Assembly: GCA_964603595.1 (NCBI GenBank) | Contig: CAZRVN010000007.1 | Span: 1-64,000, forward strand | Direction of reading: 5' to 3' | Length of the DNA stretch: 64,000 nucleotides | Source of the DNA: JAQVEM01 sp964603595 | Lineage (GTDB): Bacteria; Actinomycetota; Humimicrobiia; Humimicrobiales; Humimicrobiaceae | Part shown: one piece after another, positions 9,202 through 18,466 of the stretch | How positions within the stretch are numbered: position 1 is the first letter of the stretch | Layout: every line of letters starts with the position of its first letter | Made by a program: the position numbers and the translations under genes | The notes under the pieces: model-generated | Database searches by the model: none | The model's input: only the letters and a program-made list of their open reading frames with translations | What the model was told of the DNA's origin: nothing

Positions 9202-9434
9202 AGGTTTTCTCCTTCTTCCTTAAAATAAATCTTGAAATAAATATTGTTCAAAAATCAAATCTTTTATTATTTTAAACAAAATATTGTCCCATAAAAATTA
9301 ATAAAACTTAAAAGCTTCTCTCTGATAAAAACAACTTTAATATATATTAATCTCGAATATTATACAGGAATAGTGCTGAAATAATCCAGCACTATCCCTG
9401 TATATTAAGTTCTGACTTTAACTGCTATTCCTTC
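9202..9434. promoter_or_regulatory. Long stem-loop between binding-protein and ATPase genes
   Basis: ATACAGGAATAGTGCTG at 9362-9378 and CAGCACTATCCCTGTAT at 9387-9403 form a 17-bp stem (one G-U pair on the transcript) with an 8-nt loop, 32 bp downstream of the binding-protein stop on the transcribed strand. No uridine run follows, so it looks more like a 3'-end stabiliser or attenuating processing site than a plain terminator. Such hairpins commonly let solute-binding proteins be made in excess over their transporter. The rest of the gap is AT-rich with no gene. Confidence 0.7.
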
Positions 9435-10652
9435 TTAATCCAGACCAGTAAATTCACTTGCTTCATAGTAACCAGAATCAATTACTGTCTCCTGTACATT
9501 ATCCTGGGTAACTGTAACAACTGCAGATGGTTTTGCAGGAACTTCAATAACTCCGTTATCATAAGCGTGAGTTGCTTCTGGCTCGTCACCGCTCAGATAA
9601 TCTACTGCTGCTGCTATAGCATCTGCAACCAGAGTCCTGACATCCTTCAATACAGTCATAGACTGCTTACCATCAATAATGTACTGTACTGATGGAATTT
9701 CAGCGTCCTGACCTGTTACATAATATTTAGTTACATCACTGTCTTCTGCAAACGCATCAGCGATAGCACGAGCTGTTCCATCATTAGGTGCAAGTAGGAA
9801 AACCTCACCTTTATCAGCTGCAGTAGCAGCTGTCAGGTTATCCTCAGCAAGACTACCAGCGGTGTCAAAATCCCACTCTGTTGTGACCTGACCAATTATT
9901 TTACCCATTTCATCACGGGTCAGAGTAGCTTTATCCTGAAGTGCAACAGCTTCGCTTGAATTTATAACTCTAAATGTACCATCAGCAATTTTTGGCTGAA
10001 GAACATTCCATGCACCCTCAAAGAAGAGGAAAGCATTGTTATCTGAAGCAGCTCCAGCATACAGATAAAGTGGATTATCGGTACCACTGACATTGTCAAC
10101 CAGGTACTGTGCCTGTGCTTCACCAACGGCAATACTGTCAAAGGTTACATAATAATCAACTGCATCAGTATCCCTTATCAGACGGTCGTATGAAAGTACC
10201 TTTATACCTGCATCTCTTGCATCTTCTGCAGCTGCTGCAGCAGCGGTACCATCATGCGGACAAATGATTAGAACATCGATACCTTTGGTAATCAAAGACT
10301 CAACATTTTCCTTCTCCTTTGCAGAAGAAGACTCGCTGAACATGATTTCTACATCATAACCTGCTACAGTAAGAGCATCATTAAATCTGGTTTCGTCCTG
10401 AATCCATCTTGGCTCTTCCTTTGTTGGAAGAACTATACCAACAGAACCAGACACCACTGCCACATCATCATCTGCGTCAGCGTCTGCATCTGCATCAGCA
10501 TCTGCGTCTGCATCTGCATCAGCATCAGCATCGGCATCAGCATCTGCTGCCGCTGTTGTTCCGGTATCTTCATCTGCTTTACAAGCAACGCCTGCAAACA
10601 GTAAAGATATAACAAAAATTACTGAAAGTGATAAGATTAATATTCTTTTCAA
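9435..10652 (-). CDS. xylF: Sugar-binding lipoprotein, XylF/ChvE type
   Basis: 405 residues. A signal peptide of about 23 residues ends at AGVAC, a plausible though non-canonical lipobox. An Ala-Asp dipeptide repeat of roughly 13 units follows (about residues 34-61), then a type-1 periplasmic binding fold (about 68-390) with SVGIVLPT, LIICPHDGTA, SYDRLI and YVTGQDAEI motifs of the xylose/multiple-sugar class. The start is TTG at 10652 with AGGAGG 5 bp upstream. The repeat probably acts as a flexible, highly acidic spacer between the membrane anchor and the binding domain and may vary in length between strains. Confidence 0.9.
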   Translation of the reverse strand: MKRILILSLSVIFVISLLFAGVACKADEDTGTTAAADADADADADADADADADADADADADDDVAVVSGSVGIVLPTKEEPRWIQDETRFNDALTVAGYDVEIMFSESSSAKEKENVESLITKGIDVLIICPHDGTAAAAAAEDARDAGIKVLSYDRLIRDTDAVDYYVTFDSIAVGEAQAQYLVDNVSGTDNPLYLYAGAASDNNAFLFFEGAWNVLQPKIADGTFRVINSSEAVALQDKATLTRDEMGKIIGQVTTEWDFDTAGSLAEDNLTAATAADKGEVFLLAPNDGTARAIADAFAEDSDVTKYYVTGQDAEIPSVQYIIDGKQSMTVLKDVRTLVADAIAAAVDYLSGDEPEATHAYDNGVIEVPAKPSAVVTVTQDNVQETVIDSGYYEASEFTGLD

Positions 10653-10818
10653 TTTAGCCTCCTTAACTTTATTCTTTTTCTCAAATCGTCTTGGTGTTAG
10701 TGAACTTCTTTATTCTTCTCTAATGCTCACCTCCTCTCCAATAAAACTAAGTACCTTGTTATTATTCGCCTCCTTTCCGTAACATACATATTATTTTATA
10801 TTATTTATTTTTTCAAGG

Positions 10819-12084
10819 TCACGTATCCTGCTCAACCCTGAAAGGAAATTCCTTTACCAGCATAGACTCAATTGCATTTAATGATGCGCCCCTTATGCAC
10901 GTATCCCCGCCAAGTGAAGACACTTTTATTTCCGGGATAACAAAAGGTACAGAATTCTTAATTTTCTCTTTAATTGGATCCATAAATAATTTACCCAGCT
11001 CGGGTAGATTAAAAATATCACCACCCAGGACCACTAACTGTGGATTTACAATCAAGATTAGATTGATTATTCCTATTGATAATATTTCTACCATGTCAGT
11101 TATAATATCATTTGCAAGCTTATCATCTTTAAGAGCTGCTTCACATACCATAGACGAGGTCACTTTTTCAATGTCGCCATCTACCATATCGGTAATCATT
11201 GTTTTTCTGCCCTTCTTTATTTCATCTATTGCTCTTCCCCTGATACTTCTTATCGATGAATGCTCTTCCAAAAATCCCCTGTCTTTTATCTTAAAGTTCA
11301 ATTTTTTAGAGTTGGCTATCGTGAATCCTATCTCACCCGCAGAACCATCGGAGCCACTGACCAGTCTATCATCAATCATAATCCCCGAACCAATCCCATT
11401 ACTTATTTCTATAAAGATAATATTATTATATTTTTTCCCGTCCCCATACTGCTTCTCTCCCATAGCGGAAAGATTAGCATCATTCTCTACAAATACAGAG
11501 ATATTAAATTCGCTTTCTATAATCTCCTTCAGACCCAGGTCTTTCCATTCCCATCCCTTATAATAATTAGTGCTTAAAACTTTTTCGGTGTTTATATCAA
11601 TAGCAGCTGGAACCCCTATGCATATAGCTTCAATTTTAGATGAACCTGTTTTCGGGTTGCTCATGCATTTTCTTATAAACTCTTTTACTTCGGAAACAAT
11701 TTTCTCTACTGATTTCTTATCCTTTAAAATTACAGAACCCCTATACTTATCAACTATTTCACCTTTTAAATTAGCTAAAGCCATTCTCAGCCTTTCTTTT
11801 CCTAAATCTATTCCTAAAACAAAAAATTTATTCTTATTAATTACAATGGGTGTCGGCCTCTTCCCTCTTTTGGTTTTAACTCTTTCTGTTTCAATTACAT
11901 ATTCTTTTTCTATTAATTTTTCTATAGCTCTTGAAACTGCCGGAGCACTAATGCCTAAATCTTTCGATATCTTAGCTCTTGAGATTGGGCTCTTTGTGCG
12001 TATATAATTAAACATTATTGACATATTAATTGTCTGCTGCAAACCAGGATTAGCCGTGCCCAAAAAATAAAAAGAGCTTTTCAT
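10819..12084 (-). CDS. ROK-family transcriptional repressor, XylR-like
   Basis: 421 residues. An N-terminal winged helix-turn-helix (about 20-80, ISRAKISKDLGISAPAVSRAIEKL) precedes a ROK sugar-kinase-like domain with GIDLGKERLR and VENDANLSAMGE. The zinc site usual in ROK proteins (CxCGxxGCxE) is absent; the matching stretch reads KDRGFLEEHSS, so this is a zinc-less member. It lies upstream of the sugar-binding protein in the same direction with a 166-bp gap, and most likely controls the transporter in response to its sugar. Start at ATG 12084 has no clear ribosome site. Confidence 0.87.
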   Translation of the reverse strand: MKSSFYFLGTANPGLQQTINMSIMFNYIRTKSPISRAKISKDLGISAPAVSRAIEKLIEKEYVIETERVKTKRGKRPTPIVINKNKFFVLGIDLGKERLRMALANLKGEIVDKYRGSVILKDKKSVEKIVSEVKEFIRKCMSNPKTGSSKIEAICIGVPAAIDINTEKVLSTNYYKGWEWKDLGLKEIIESEFNISVFVENDANLSAMGEKQYGDGKKYNNIIFIEISNGIGSGIMIDDRLVSGSDGSAGEIGFTIANSKKLNFKIKDRGFLEEHSSIRSIRGRAIDEIKKGRKTMITDMVDGDIEKVTSSMVCEAALKDDKLANDIITDMVEILSIGIINLILIVNPQLVVLGGDIFNLPELGKLFMDPIKEKIKNSVPFVIPEIKVSSLGGDTCIRGASLNAIESMLVKEFPFRVEQDT

Positions 12085-12578
12085 CTGGATTAATCTTTAT
12101 TAATTACTTAATGTTATTAATTATTATGCAGCGAAATTATAACAGAATAAATTTATTAGTCAATAGCTTCTATCTCTCCACATTTTTACCAGATGGAACT
12201 TTTACCCTTATCTAGCCTTTTTAAAATGTTCCAGCAAATATAAATTTACCATATATACAATCGCAGCAAAATAGAAAACAGCGCTTAGATTTGGTTTTAA
12301 TTAGCCGTTTGATGCCATAGCAGAATTTTTACTCATAATATATTTTAACTAAAAGCCTGTCCCATTTTTAATAGAATAGAAATGCTAAAAGCCAAAACTG
12401 CTTTAATTAAAAACAACGATAATTTATTAATTCACAAACTGGACTTGACAATTAAATATTTTGTTTCTAAATAATCCTGTTTTAGCTCTTAGCTAATATG
12501 GCCCCGATTTTTCTTTATAAAAATAAATCCCTTTTAAAAATATATAAATCAAATATAATTATTTTGTGGAAGGTTTTT
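12085..12578. promoter_or_regulatory. Divergent intergenic region with promoter for the Memo gene
   Basis: About 490 bp between the ROK gene and the Memo gene, which point away from each other. On the plus strand TTGACA (12445-12450), 17 bp, TAAATA (12468-12473) form a good promoter about 106 bp before the Memo start. AT-rich inverted sequence (TTAATTACTTAATGTTATTAATTA) at about 12099-12123 just upstream of the ROK gene could be an operator; this is a guess. No gene seen. Confidence 0.55.
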
Positions 12579-13409
12579 ATGATAGAAGGTAATAAAATAA
12601 GGGAAAGCATAGCAGCAGGAAGTTTTTATCCCGGCAGCCAGAATGCCCTGCGCAGTAAAATAAACAGTCTTTTAAATAGTATAGAATTACCTGATATAAA
12701 AAATATTAAATCCATTATAAGCCCCCACGCAGGATATATTTACTCCGGCCAGGTTGCAGCTTATTCATATAAACAGCTTATCGGAAAAAATTTTGACAGC
12801 ATATTTATCATCGCACCATCTCACTCAGAATATTTCAATTTTGTTTCCATATTTAATGGAGATGCATTCAGAACTCCGCTGGGGCTCCTTTATATTGATA
12901 AAGAAAGGTCTGAAATCCTGGCAGCAAAAAGCCCTTATATAAAACTATCAGAACAGGGCCATTTGAACGAGCACAGCCTGGAAGTCCAGCTTCCATTCAT
13001 ACAGGTTGTATTCAATAACACAAAAATAGTTCCCATAGTAATAGGGCAACAGAATAGCCAGAATATCAACGAGCTTGGGAGTTCCATAGGAGAACTTTTT
13101 AAAAATGACAACATTTTAATAATTGCCAGTACAGACCTGTCACATTACCATCCATATGATATTGCTGTTGCACTTGACAGCAGGGTAAAAGAACTGGTAA
13201 ACACTTTTGATATTGAACATTTAAAAGCAGGATTCCTTAACAATACCCTGGAAATGTGCGGCGGCGGACCCGTAATATCCGCCATGATTGCCTCAAAAAT
13301 AATGGGGGCAAACAAATCCAGAGTTCTTGATTATAAAAATTCCGGAGATATTATAGGTGATAAAAGTGCTGTAGTGGGATACATGGCAGCTGTTATTTAT
13401 AAAGAATAA
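12579..13409 (+). CDS. Memo-like protein (AmmeMemoRadiSam system protein B)
   Basis: About 276 residues of the Memo/MEMO1 family, related to class III extradiol dioxygenases. Family features seen: IRESIAAGSFYPG near the start, SPHAGYIYSG, PSHSEYF, NEHSLEVQLPF, ASTDLSHYHPY, and CGGGPV, which contribute the His/Cys metal-pocket residues. In many anaerobes it is linked with AMMECR1 and a radical SAM protein (AmmeMemoRadiSam); the reaction is not established. The open frame begins at 12498, but ATG at 12579 has GGAAGG upstream and begins where the family does. Confidence 0.88.
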   Translation: MIEGNKIRESIAAGSFYPGSQNALRSKINSLLNSIELPDIKNIKSIISPHAGYIYSGQVAAYSYKQLIGKNFDSIFIIAPSHSEYFNFVSIFNGDAFRTPLGLLYIDKERSEILAAKSPYIKLSEQGHLNEHSLEVQLPFIQVVFNNTKIVPIVIGQQNSQNINELGSSIGELFKNDNILIIASTDLSHYHPYDIAVALDSRVKELVNTFDIEHLKAGFLNNTLEMCGGGPVISAMIASKIMGANKSRVLDYKNSGDIIGDKSAVVGYMAAVIYKE

Positions 13410-13537
13410 CCACTATAGCCGGAAAAATATATTACTAAAATAACAGTACTCCTGACAGTATAAATTCTTATAATAACGTAATAAAAATATTTGAATAAAT
13501 ATATTAAATATTAAAAAAAATAAAAAGATGGTGATAT

Positions 13538-14119
13538 ATGGAAGGTATTGAACTTACTGCCAAACAGAAAAAAATTCTCCTAAAAATAGCCCGCGAGTCT
13601 ATCTTCAGTGCAGTTAAAAGTAAAAAAATGCCTGAATATACTATTAAAGATTCTGTGTTAAATATTAATTGTGGTGCTTTTGTTACCCTACATATCAATA
13701 ATAACCTTAGAGGTTGCATAGGTAATATAACAGCCGAAACCCCATTGTGGCAGACTGTAAGAAATATGGCAGTTGAATCTGCATTAAGGGACCCGAGGTT
13801 CTATCCTCTTACTCCCGATGAGTTTAAAAAAGCTGACATTGAAATCTCTGCTCTCTCTCCTTTAAAAAAAATAAAAGACCTCAAAGAAGTAAAAGTGGGT
13901 AAATACGGATTACTCATTAAAAAGGGTTTTTACCAGGGCTTACTTTTACCACAGGTAGCAACCAATTACGGATGGGACAGGACTGTGTTTCTGGAGCAGA
14001 CCTGTTACAAAGCCGGCCTTAATAAAAACTGTTACAAGGAAAAGGACACAGAGATTTTTATCTTCTCTGCCGTTGTTTTTAGTGAAAAGGATTTAGACAT
14101 TAAAAACGAGATTAAATAA
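13538..14119 (+). CDS. AMMECR1-domain protein (AmmeMemoRadiSam system protein A)
   Basis: 193 residues with the AMMECR1 core: the hallmark LRGCIGNI near 61-68, AVESALRDPRFYPLT, and PQVATNYGWDRTVFLEQTC with the conserved late cysteine. Human AMMECR1 and archaeal homologues are of unknown activity. It follows the Memo gene by 128 bp in the same direction; the third component, a radical SAM enzyme, is not present in this window. Its 3' end overlaps the convergent degV gene by 8 bp. Confidence 0.88.
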   Translation: MEGIELTAKQKKILLKIARESIFSAVKSKKMPEYTIKDSVLNINCGAFVTLHINNNLRGCIGNITAETPLWQTVRNMAVESALRDPRFYPLTPDEFKKADIEISALSPLKKIKDLKEVKVGKYGLLIKKGFYQGLLLPQVATNYGWDRTVFLEQTCYKAGLNKNCYKEKDTEIFIFSAVVFSEKDLDIKNEIK

Positions 14120-15008
14120 ACAAATCTGCAATCTCACGGTCCAGCTTGCTTACAATAATACCTATTAATCCTGGGCCGGTATGTGCTCCGATAACCGGGG
14201 TACATTCCGTAAGCATTGTATGAACACAGTTTAAAGAAGACTGTATTTTACTCATTATTTTTTCTGACACTCCCGGAGAGAGGGTATGGATTATTGAAAC
14301 TATAACCCATCTTTCTTTTTTGAAATCTCTCATTACTCTACGGGTTATTTCCAATACCGAACCATACCTCGTAATAGCAACTCCTATCATTTCAACCAGT
14401 CCATTCCTTATACCCAGAAGTGGTTTTATCTTTAAAATACTGGATATTATGCTGGCGATCGCAGGAACCCTTCCGCTTCTTCTTAAATATTTTAAAGTAT
14501 CAATAGTCCCGTATAGTTTAACATTCTTTCTTAAGAACCTGAGCATTCGCATTATTTTTTTGCAAGAATATCCCCTGGCAATAGCTTTAGCCGCAGTCAG
14601 CACCATAAATCCCGTACCCATTGCCCCTGATAATGAATCAAATATTTCTATTTTATCTTCCGCTTCAAGCAAGTCTCTTGCAATTTTTGCAGATTTTACA
14701 ACTGCAGATAATTTTGAACTTATATGAATAGAAAATATCTTTTCATATTTTTCAAGCAGCTTTTTATAAACTAACGCAAAATCCTGAGGAGAGGGAGATG
14801 ATGATGTAAATATTGCTTTCTTTTTTTTCTGGAGAGTGTAAATTTGATTGGAACTTATATCTATCCCATCCCTGAATTCTTTACCATTATAATGAATGTA
14901 AATAGGAATAACATTTATATTGTATATTTCTGCAATTTCCCTTGATATATCAGAGGCACTATCGGTAACAAGAGCATAACCTTTTAAATTTTCTATATTT
15001 CCTCTCAT
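14112..15008 (-). CDS. DegV-family fatty-acid-binding protein
   Basis: 298 residues. DegV signatures: VTDSASDISREIAEIYNINVIP near the start, FTSSSPSPQDF (lipid carboxylate-binding region), DSLSGAMGTG, the mid motif TLKYLRRSGRVP and a C-terminal HTGPGLIGI. Proteins of this fold bind fatty acids and the FakB subgroup presents them to the kinase FakA for acyl-phosphate formation. No FakA homologue is seen here, so a direct FakB role is only possible. Confidence 0.9.
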   Translation of the reverse strand: MRGNIENLKGYALVTDSASDISREIAEIYNINVIPIYIHYNGKEFRDGIDISSNQIYTLQKKKKAIFTSSSPSPQDFALVYKKLLEKYEKIFSIHISSKLSAVVKSAKIARDLLEAEDKIEIFDSLSGAMGTGFMVLTAAKAIARGYSCKKIMRMLRFLRKNVKLYGTIDTLKYLRRSGRVPAIASIISSILKIKPLLGIRNGLVEMIGVAITRYGSVLEITRRVMRDFKKERWVIVSIIHTLSPGVSEKIMSKIQSSLNCVHTMLTECTPVIGAHTGPGLIGIIVSKLDREIADLFI

Positions 15009-15100
15009 AATACCGCTTCCCCATAAAGCTGTTCAAGCACCAGCCTGCCAGCTCAATATTATGCTCTGTCTTAGACTGTCAGTAATAACAATTCTTATTT

Positions 15101-16828
15101 TTATCTTACGCTGCCTTTAAAAATAGAATTCAGGATTTCTTCTCTTTCTTCTGGAGTAGCAGGTACCGGCTGGCTGTAATCCTTGAGCATAGTAGTAATA
15201 ATAACAGTATTAATATGCTCTCCCTTATAAAAAATATGCTTTGCAATAATCCCCTGGCGGGTACCTAGGCTCTGCATCTGGTCGAAAAAGAGATTGCCCA
15301 GCCCGTAATTTATAAAACCATCCCCTCTGAATTCAACACCCATTGGCCAGTGCGACTGGCTTCCGCTTGCTATGTCTGCTCCTGCATCAATCATTCTGCG
15401 GAAATCTTCTATCTGATTACTGGTAGGACTATATTGATAGCTTTCCATATACTGGAAAGTAAAAATTACAATATAACCCTTACTTTTAAGTTCTTTTATA
15501 ATTTCTTCAAAATCTTCAAAGTTGGGGGGCGCTGAGCCCGGGGTGTCCTCAGTAGCCCAGTCATATTCAGGTCCCCACCAGTTAAATCCAAGAAATGCAA
15601 ACCTGTTGCCGTCTGACTCCAGGATAGCAGGCTTATATGATTCCTCCAGATTCCTTCCTCCTCCATAATAATGCCAGCCCTCGTTATCATACATATCCAG
15701 GGTATATACAAACCAATCATGTCCGTAATCATTCATATGATTACCGGTAAGCTCTACCACATCCGTTCCCACATATTCAAGAAGTTCTATATATCCGGGA
15801 CTACTGCAAAAAATTGGGAACCTGTCCACTGATACATCACAGCTTTCCACAAACGGCACTTCATTGCTGATATGGGTTATATCCGCATCTTTTAATATGT
15901 CCACTATTCTCTCTGCAGGATAAAGGACTCCATACCTCTCCATCCGGTTTGCAGTCCCCCTGACCATAGCTGTAACACCGGTCATGATAACAGAAGACAT
16001 TTTTCCCGTATCCCTGTTGGTTATTAAATCTCCCTCAAAACACTCCGAAATCTTTTCTCTAATCCCTGGGTTATTACTTTCCACACTTATACCAAAGGCC
16101 AGGGGGTAATTATTAATATCAAGCTCCTTATCAAATACAGACATATCATCCAGACTTAGAACCTTATACTCCTTTTTAATATCATCAAATGGGACAACCG
16201 AAAAGCTATCTTCATTTTCAATGTATGATAATAATTCTTCTTCCTTTACTATTTCTATACCCTCATTTTCGCTTTCTCCAAGAATTTTTTCCAGCACCTT
16301 AAACACTTCTTCGGTTAAAATAAGCTGCGGTTCAGAACCATTAGATGATATGTAGGTTAAACTTTTACCGTTTCCCTCCCAGAAATCATTAAAATTATCA
16401 TAAGAGAGGTTATCGAAAGTTCTAAAAAAAGAAACAACCGGCACATAAGTGCATATTGCTACTGAATCTAAAAGGTTTTTACCAATCTCAACCCGAACAT
16501 CAGCATCCTTTTCTTTATCTACTATCTCTACTTCATCAAAAACTCTAACTAATTTACTTCTAATTTTTATGCTTATATCTGCCGGGACAGCTTCATCTAT
16601 CCACATTCCAACCGGTGTAATTTCTTCCTCTATCACCTCAATTTTTTCTTCCTCTTCCTGAAACGTGCCGTCACCATCAGAATCTACTGCTTCCTCCAAC
16701 TCTGGAGAAGTGATAATCCCGGACAAATCAACCTGACATGATAAATCTCCAGCCGATATAAATATAAGAGCCAGAATTATCATAAAGATAGATACTCTCG
16801 AAAATGAACTTTTTCCTTTCATTTTCAT
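15101..16828 (-). CDS. CapA-like metallophosphatase lipoprotein
   Basis: 575 residues. An N-terminal signal peptide (about 10-30) ends near GDLSC, a possible lipid-attachment cysteine with an atypical lipobox. An acidic linker with an EF-hand-like DSDGDGTFQEEE follows. Residues about 70-260 resemble a PBP-like domain; residues about 285-545 are the CapA domain of poly-gamma-glutamate synthesis proteins, with TGVTAMVRG, SNEVPFV, LTGNHMNDYG and SGSQSHWPMG. CapA domains belong to the calcineurin-like phosphoesterase fold. No capB or capC is nearby, so a role in a capsule is not supported by context. Confidence 0.82.
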   Translation of the reverse strand: MKMKGKSSFSRVSIFMIILALIFISAGDLSCQVDLSGIITSPELEEAVDSDGDGTFQEEEEKIEVIEEEITPVGMWIDEAVPADISIKIRSKLVRVFDEVEIVDKEKDADVRVEIGKNLLDSVAICTYVPVVSFFRTFDNLSYDNFNDFWEGNGKSLTYISSNGSEPQLILTEEVFKVLEKILGESENEGIEIVKEEELLSYIENEDSFSVVPFDDIKKEYKVLSLDDMSVFDKELDINNYPLAFGISVESNNPGIREKISECFEGDLITNRDTGKMSSVIMTGVTAMVRGTANRMERYGVLYPAERIVDILKDADITHISNEVPFVESCDVSVDRFPIFCSSPGYIELLEYVGTDVVELTGNHMNDYGHDWFVYTLDMYDNEGWHYYGGGRNLEESYKPAILESDGNRFAFLGFNWWGPEYDWATEDTPGSAPPNFEDFEEIIKELKSKGYIVIFTFQYMESYQYSPTSNQIEDFRRMIDAGADIASGSQSHWPMGVEFRGDGFINYGLGNLFFDQMQSLGTRQGIIAKHIFYKGEHINTVIITTMLKDYSQPVPATPEEREEILNSIFKGSVR

Positions 16829-17044
16829 CTGTCCATATAGCCAATCGTTATTTTAAGAAAGTGCTTTTTTAATTGTCTCTTACTATTTAGATAATTCTAT
16901 ATTTTTAAAGGTAAAATTTAAAGTAATATAATTACCATTAACTCTATACCACTAATTTTATTTAAAAAATGTTATAATAGCTTGCAAAAAAAAATTAGGC
17001 ACCAAATTCCGGGCTACTTTTTAAAAGAGAAAGGAACAGTAAAT

Positions 17045-17473
17045 ATGTTATCAATAAAAGGAAGCGAAATTAAAGGTACAAAAAATTTAACCATAATTGC
17101 TGAGGGAGTTGAGATAGACGGCAAAATTAATTGTCCCGGTTCTTTAAGAATTGACGGCTCAACAAAAGGCGAAATTATTTCAGGCAGGGATATCACCATT
17201 GGAAAGGAAGGCAATGTTGAAGCCAATGTTAAAACAGTAAATGCTATCATAGCAGGCACATGCAAGGGCGACATGATAGCATCGGGAGAAGTTGAAATCA
17301 CTTCAACCGGAAAATTTATTGGAAACCTAACCCAGAAAGATGCTCTACTGACAGTATCCAAAGGCGGGCTTTTAAAAGGTGAAAGCGCTGTGGGTTCGGA
17401 TTCTAATGTTTTCAAGACAAAGGATGAAAAAAAAGATACGGAAGATACCGGACATAAACTAAAGAAAGACTAG
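17045..17473 (+). CDS. Bactofilin (polymer-forming cytoskeletal protein)
   Basis: 142 residues. The central beta-helix shows the repeating hydrophobic/glycine pattern of bactofilins (GVEIDGKINCPGSLRIDG, then regular repeats to about residue 120), followed by a charged, disordered tail rich in Lys and Asp. Bactofilins self-assemble into membrane-associated filaments that organise envelope synthesis. ATG at 17045 with AGAAAGGA upstream is preferred to the open-frame start at 16982, which would add 21 residues unlike the family. A TATAAT at 16973-16978 may be the -10 element. Confidence 0.88.
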   Translation: MLSIKGSEIKGTKNLTIIAEGVEIDGKINCPGSLRIDGSTKGEIISGRDITIGKEGNVEANVKTVNAIIAGTCKGDMIASGEVEITSTGKFIGNLTQKDALLTVSKGGLLKGESAVGSDSNVFKTKDEKKDTEDTGHKLKKD

Positions 17474-18240
17474 GTACCAGCCAGCTCAATTTTTCCCCAG
17501 ATACCGATATTTTCGTCTTTTATAATTAAGATGCCATCTATTTCCTTTATTTCTTTATAGCGTTTTATAACTCTGTTTATATCAGTATTTTTTTCAATTT
17601 TATTTGCAATTGATGTTGCCGCCCCGTCTGCACCAATTGTTGACCCTGCTAAAACTACGACAAGATCTACCCTGCCCATGCTTAGTGAATGGCCAAAGCT
17701 CCCTGATGATGAACAAAGACCGCAGGGGGTGTCTTTTGACTTTATCTTCATATATATTCTGTCTTTAAAATTTTTATTCTTAATATACACACCGGCACTT
17801 ATATCCCTGTTGCTTTTTATGAAAACGTCTCCACCATTTTCTATTATCAGCCGGCTGCATTGCTTTCTTAAACCAGAAGCAATGTAATCACATACCGCCC
17901 CGGCAACCGTAGCCATAGGTCCTACATTAAATGTTGCTGCTTTCTGACACATTTTTTTTATAATAGGAGGATAGTTTTGCTCTACTTTTATAGGAGATAA
18001 ACTTTTTTTAAAAGATGGTTCTTTGTCAATAAAGGATTCAAGTAAATCGTATATTTCCACTACTAAATTCTCAAGTTTATGACTTACATCCCTATTGCAG
18101 CTTACAAGAAGGTCGCTGTACTTATAAACAACCCGCCAGTTATACTTTTCCTTATACTTTATGCTACTCCTGTAAACACTTTTATCCGTATCAAGTTTAT
18201 CTGGAAATATCCTATTAACGTTTATATTACAATCACTCAC
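17470..18240 (-). CDS. UPF0280 (COG2122) protein, homocysteine-pathway associated
   Basis: 256 residues related to ApbE/thiamine-biosynthesis-like folds. Visible family motifs: NVGPMATVAGAVCDYIA, IENGGDVFI, and GLCSSSGSFGHSLSMGRVD with two closely placed Cys. COG2122 has been linked genetically, together with COG1900 (DUF39) and a NIL-ferredoxin protein, to homocysteine formation from aspartate semialdehyde and sulfide in methanogens. Here it is divergent from the DUF39-ferredoxin pair across a 226-bp gap, so all three sit side by side. The 3' end touches the bactofilin stop. Confidence 0.85.
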   Translation of the reverse strand: MSDCNINVNRIFPDKLDTDKSVYRSSIKYKEKYNWRVVYKYSDLLVSCNRDVSHKLENLVVEIYDLLESFIDKEPSFKKSLSPIKVEQNYPPIIKKMCQKAATFNVGPMATVAGAVCDYIASGLRKQCSRLIIENGGDVFIKSNRDISAGVYIKNKNFKDRIYMKIKSKDTPCGLCSSSGSFGHSLSMGRVDLVVVLAGSTIGADGAATSIANKIEKNTDINRVIKRYKEIKEIDGILIIKDENIGIWGKIELAGT

Positions 18241-18466
18241 AATAACCTTTTACTTTTTTCTATTTTTCTTGCTTTAATATATAAAGAAATAAGGAAATAA
18301 AAAATATTACCGGTTACTTTAAAAATACTTCTATGGCCTCTTTTCCTTTAAAAATTATATTACACGGTAAGTCAAAAATCTATTCTTATGCTATGTAGTT
18401 ATTGGAAAAAAAATTAATATTAGAGTATCATAATTTACTAAAATAAAAGCAGGATTTAAATTTACT

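Noticed and set aside
10409..10615. His/Leu- and Met/Gln-rich frames across the Ala-Asp repeat
   Set aside because: They are alternative-frame readings of the GATGCA-like repeat inside the sugar-binding protein gene and have no ribosome site.
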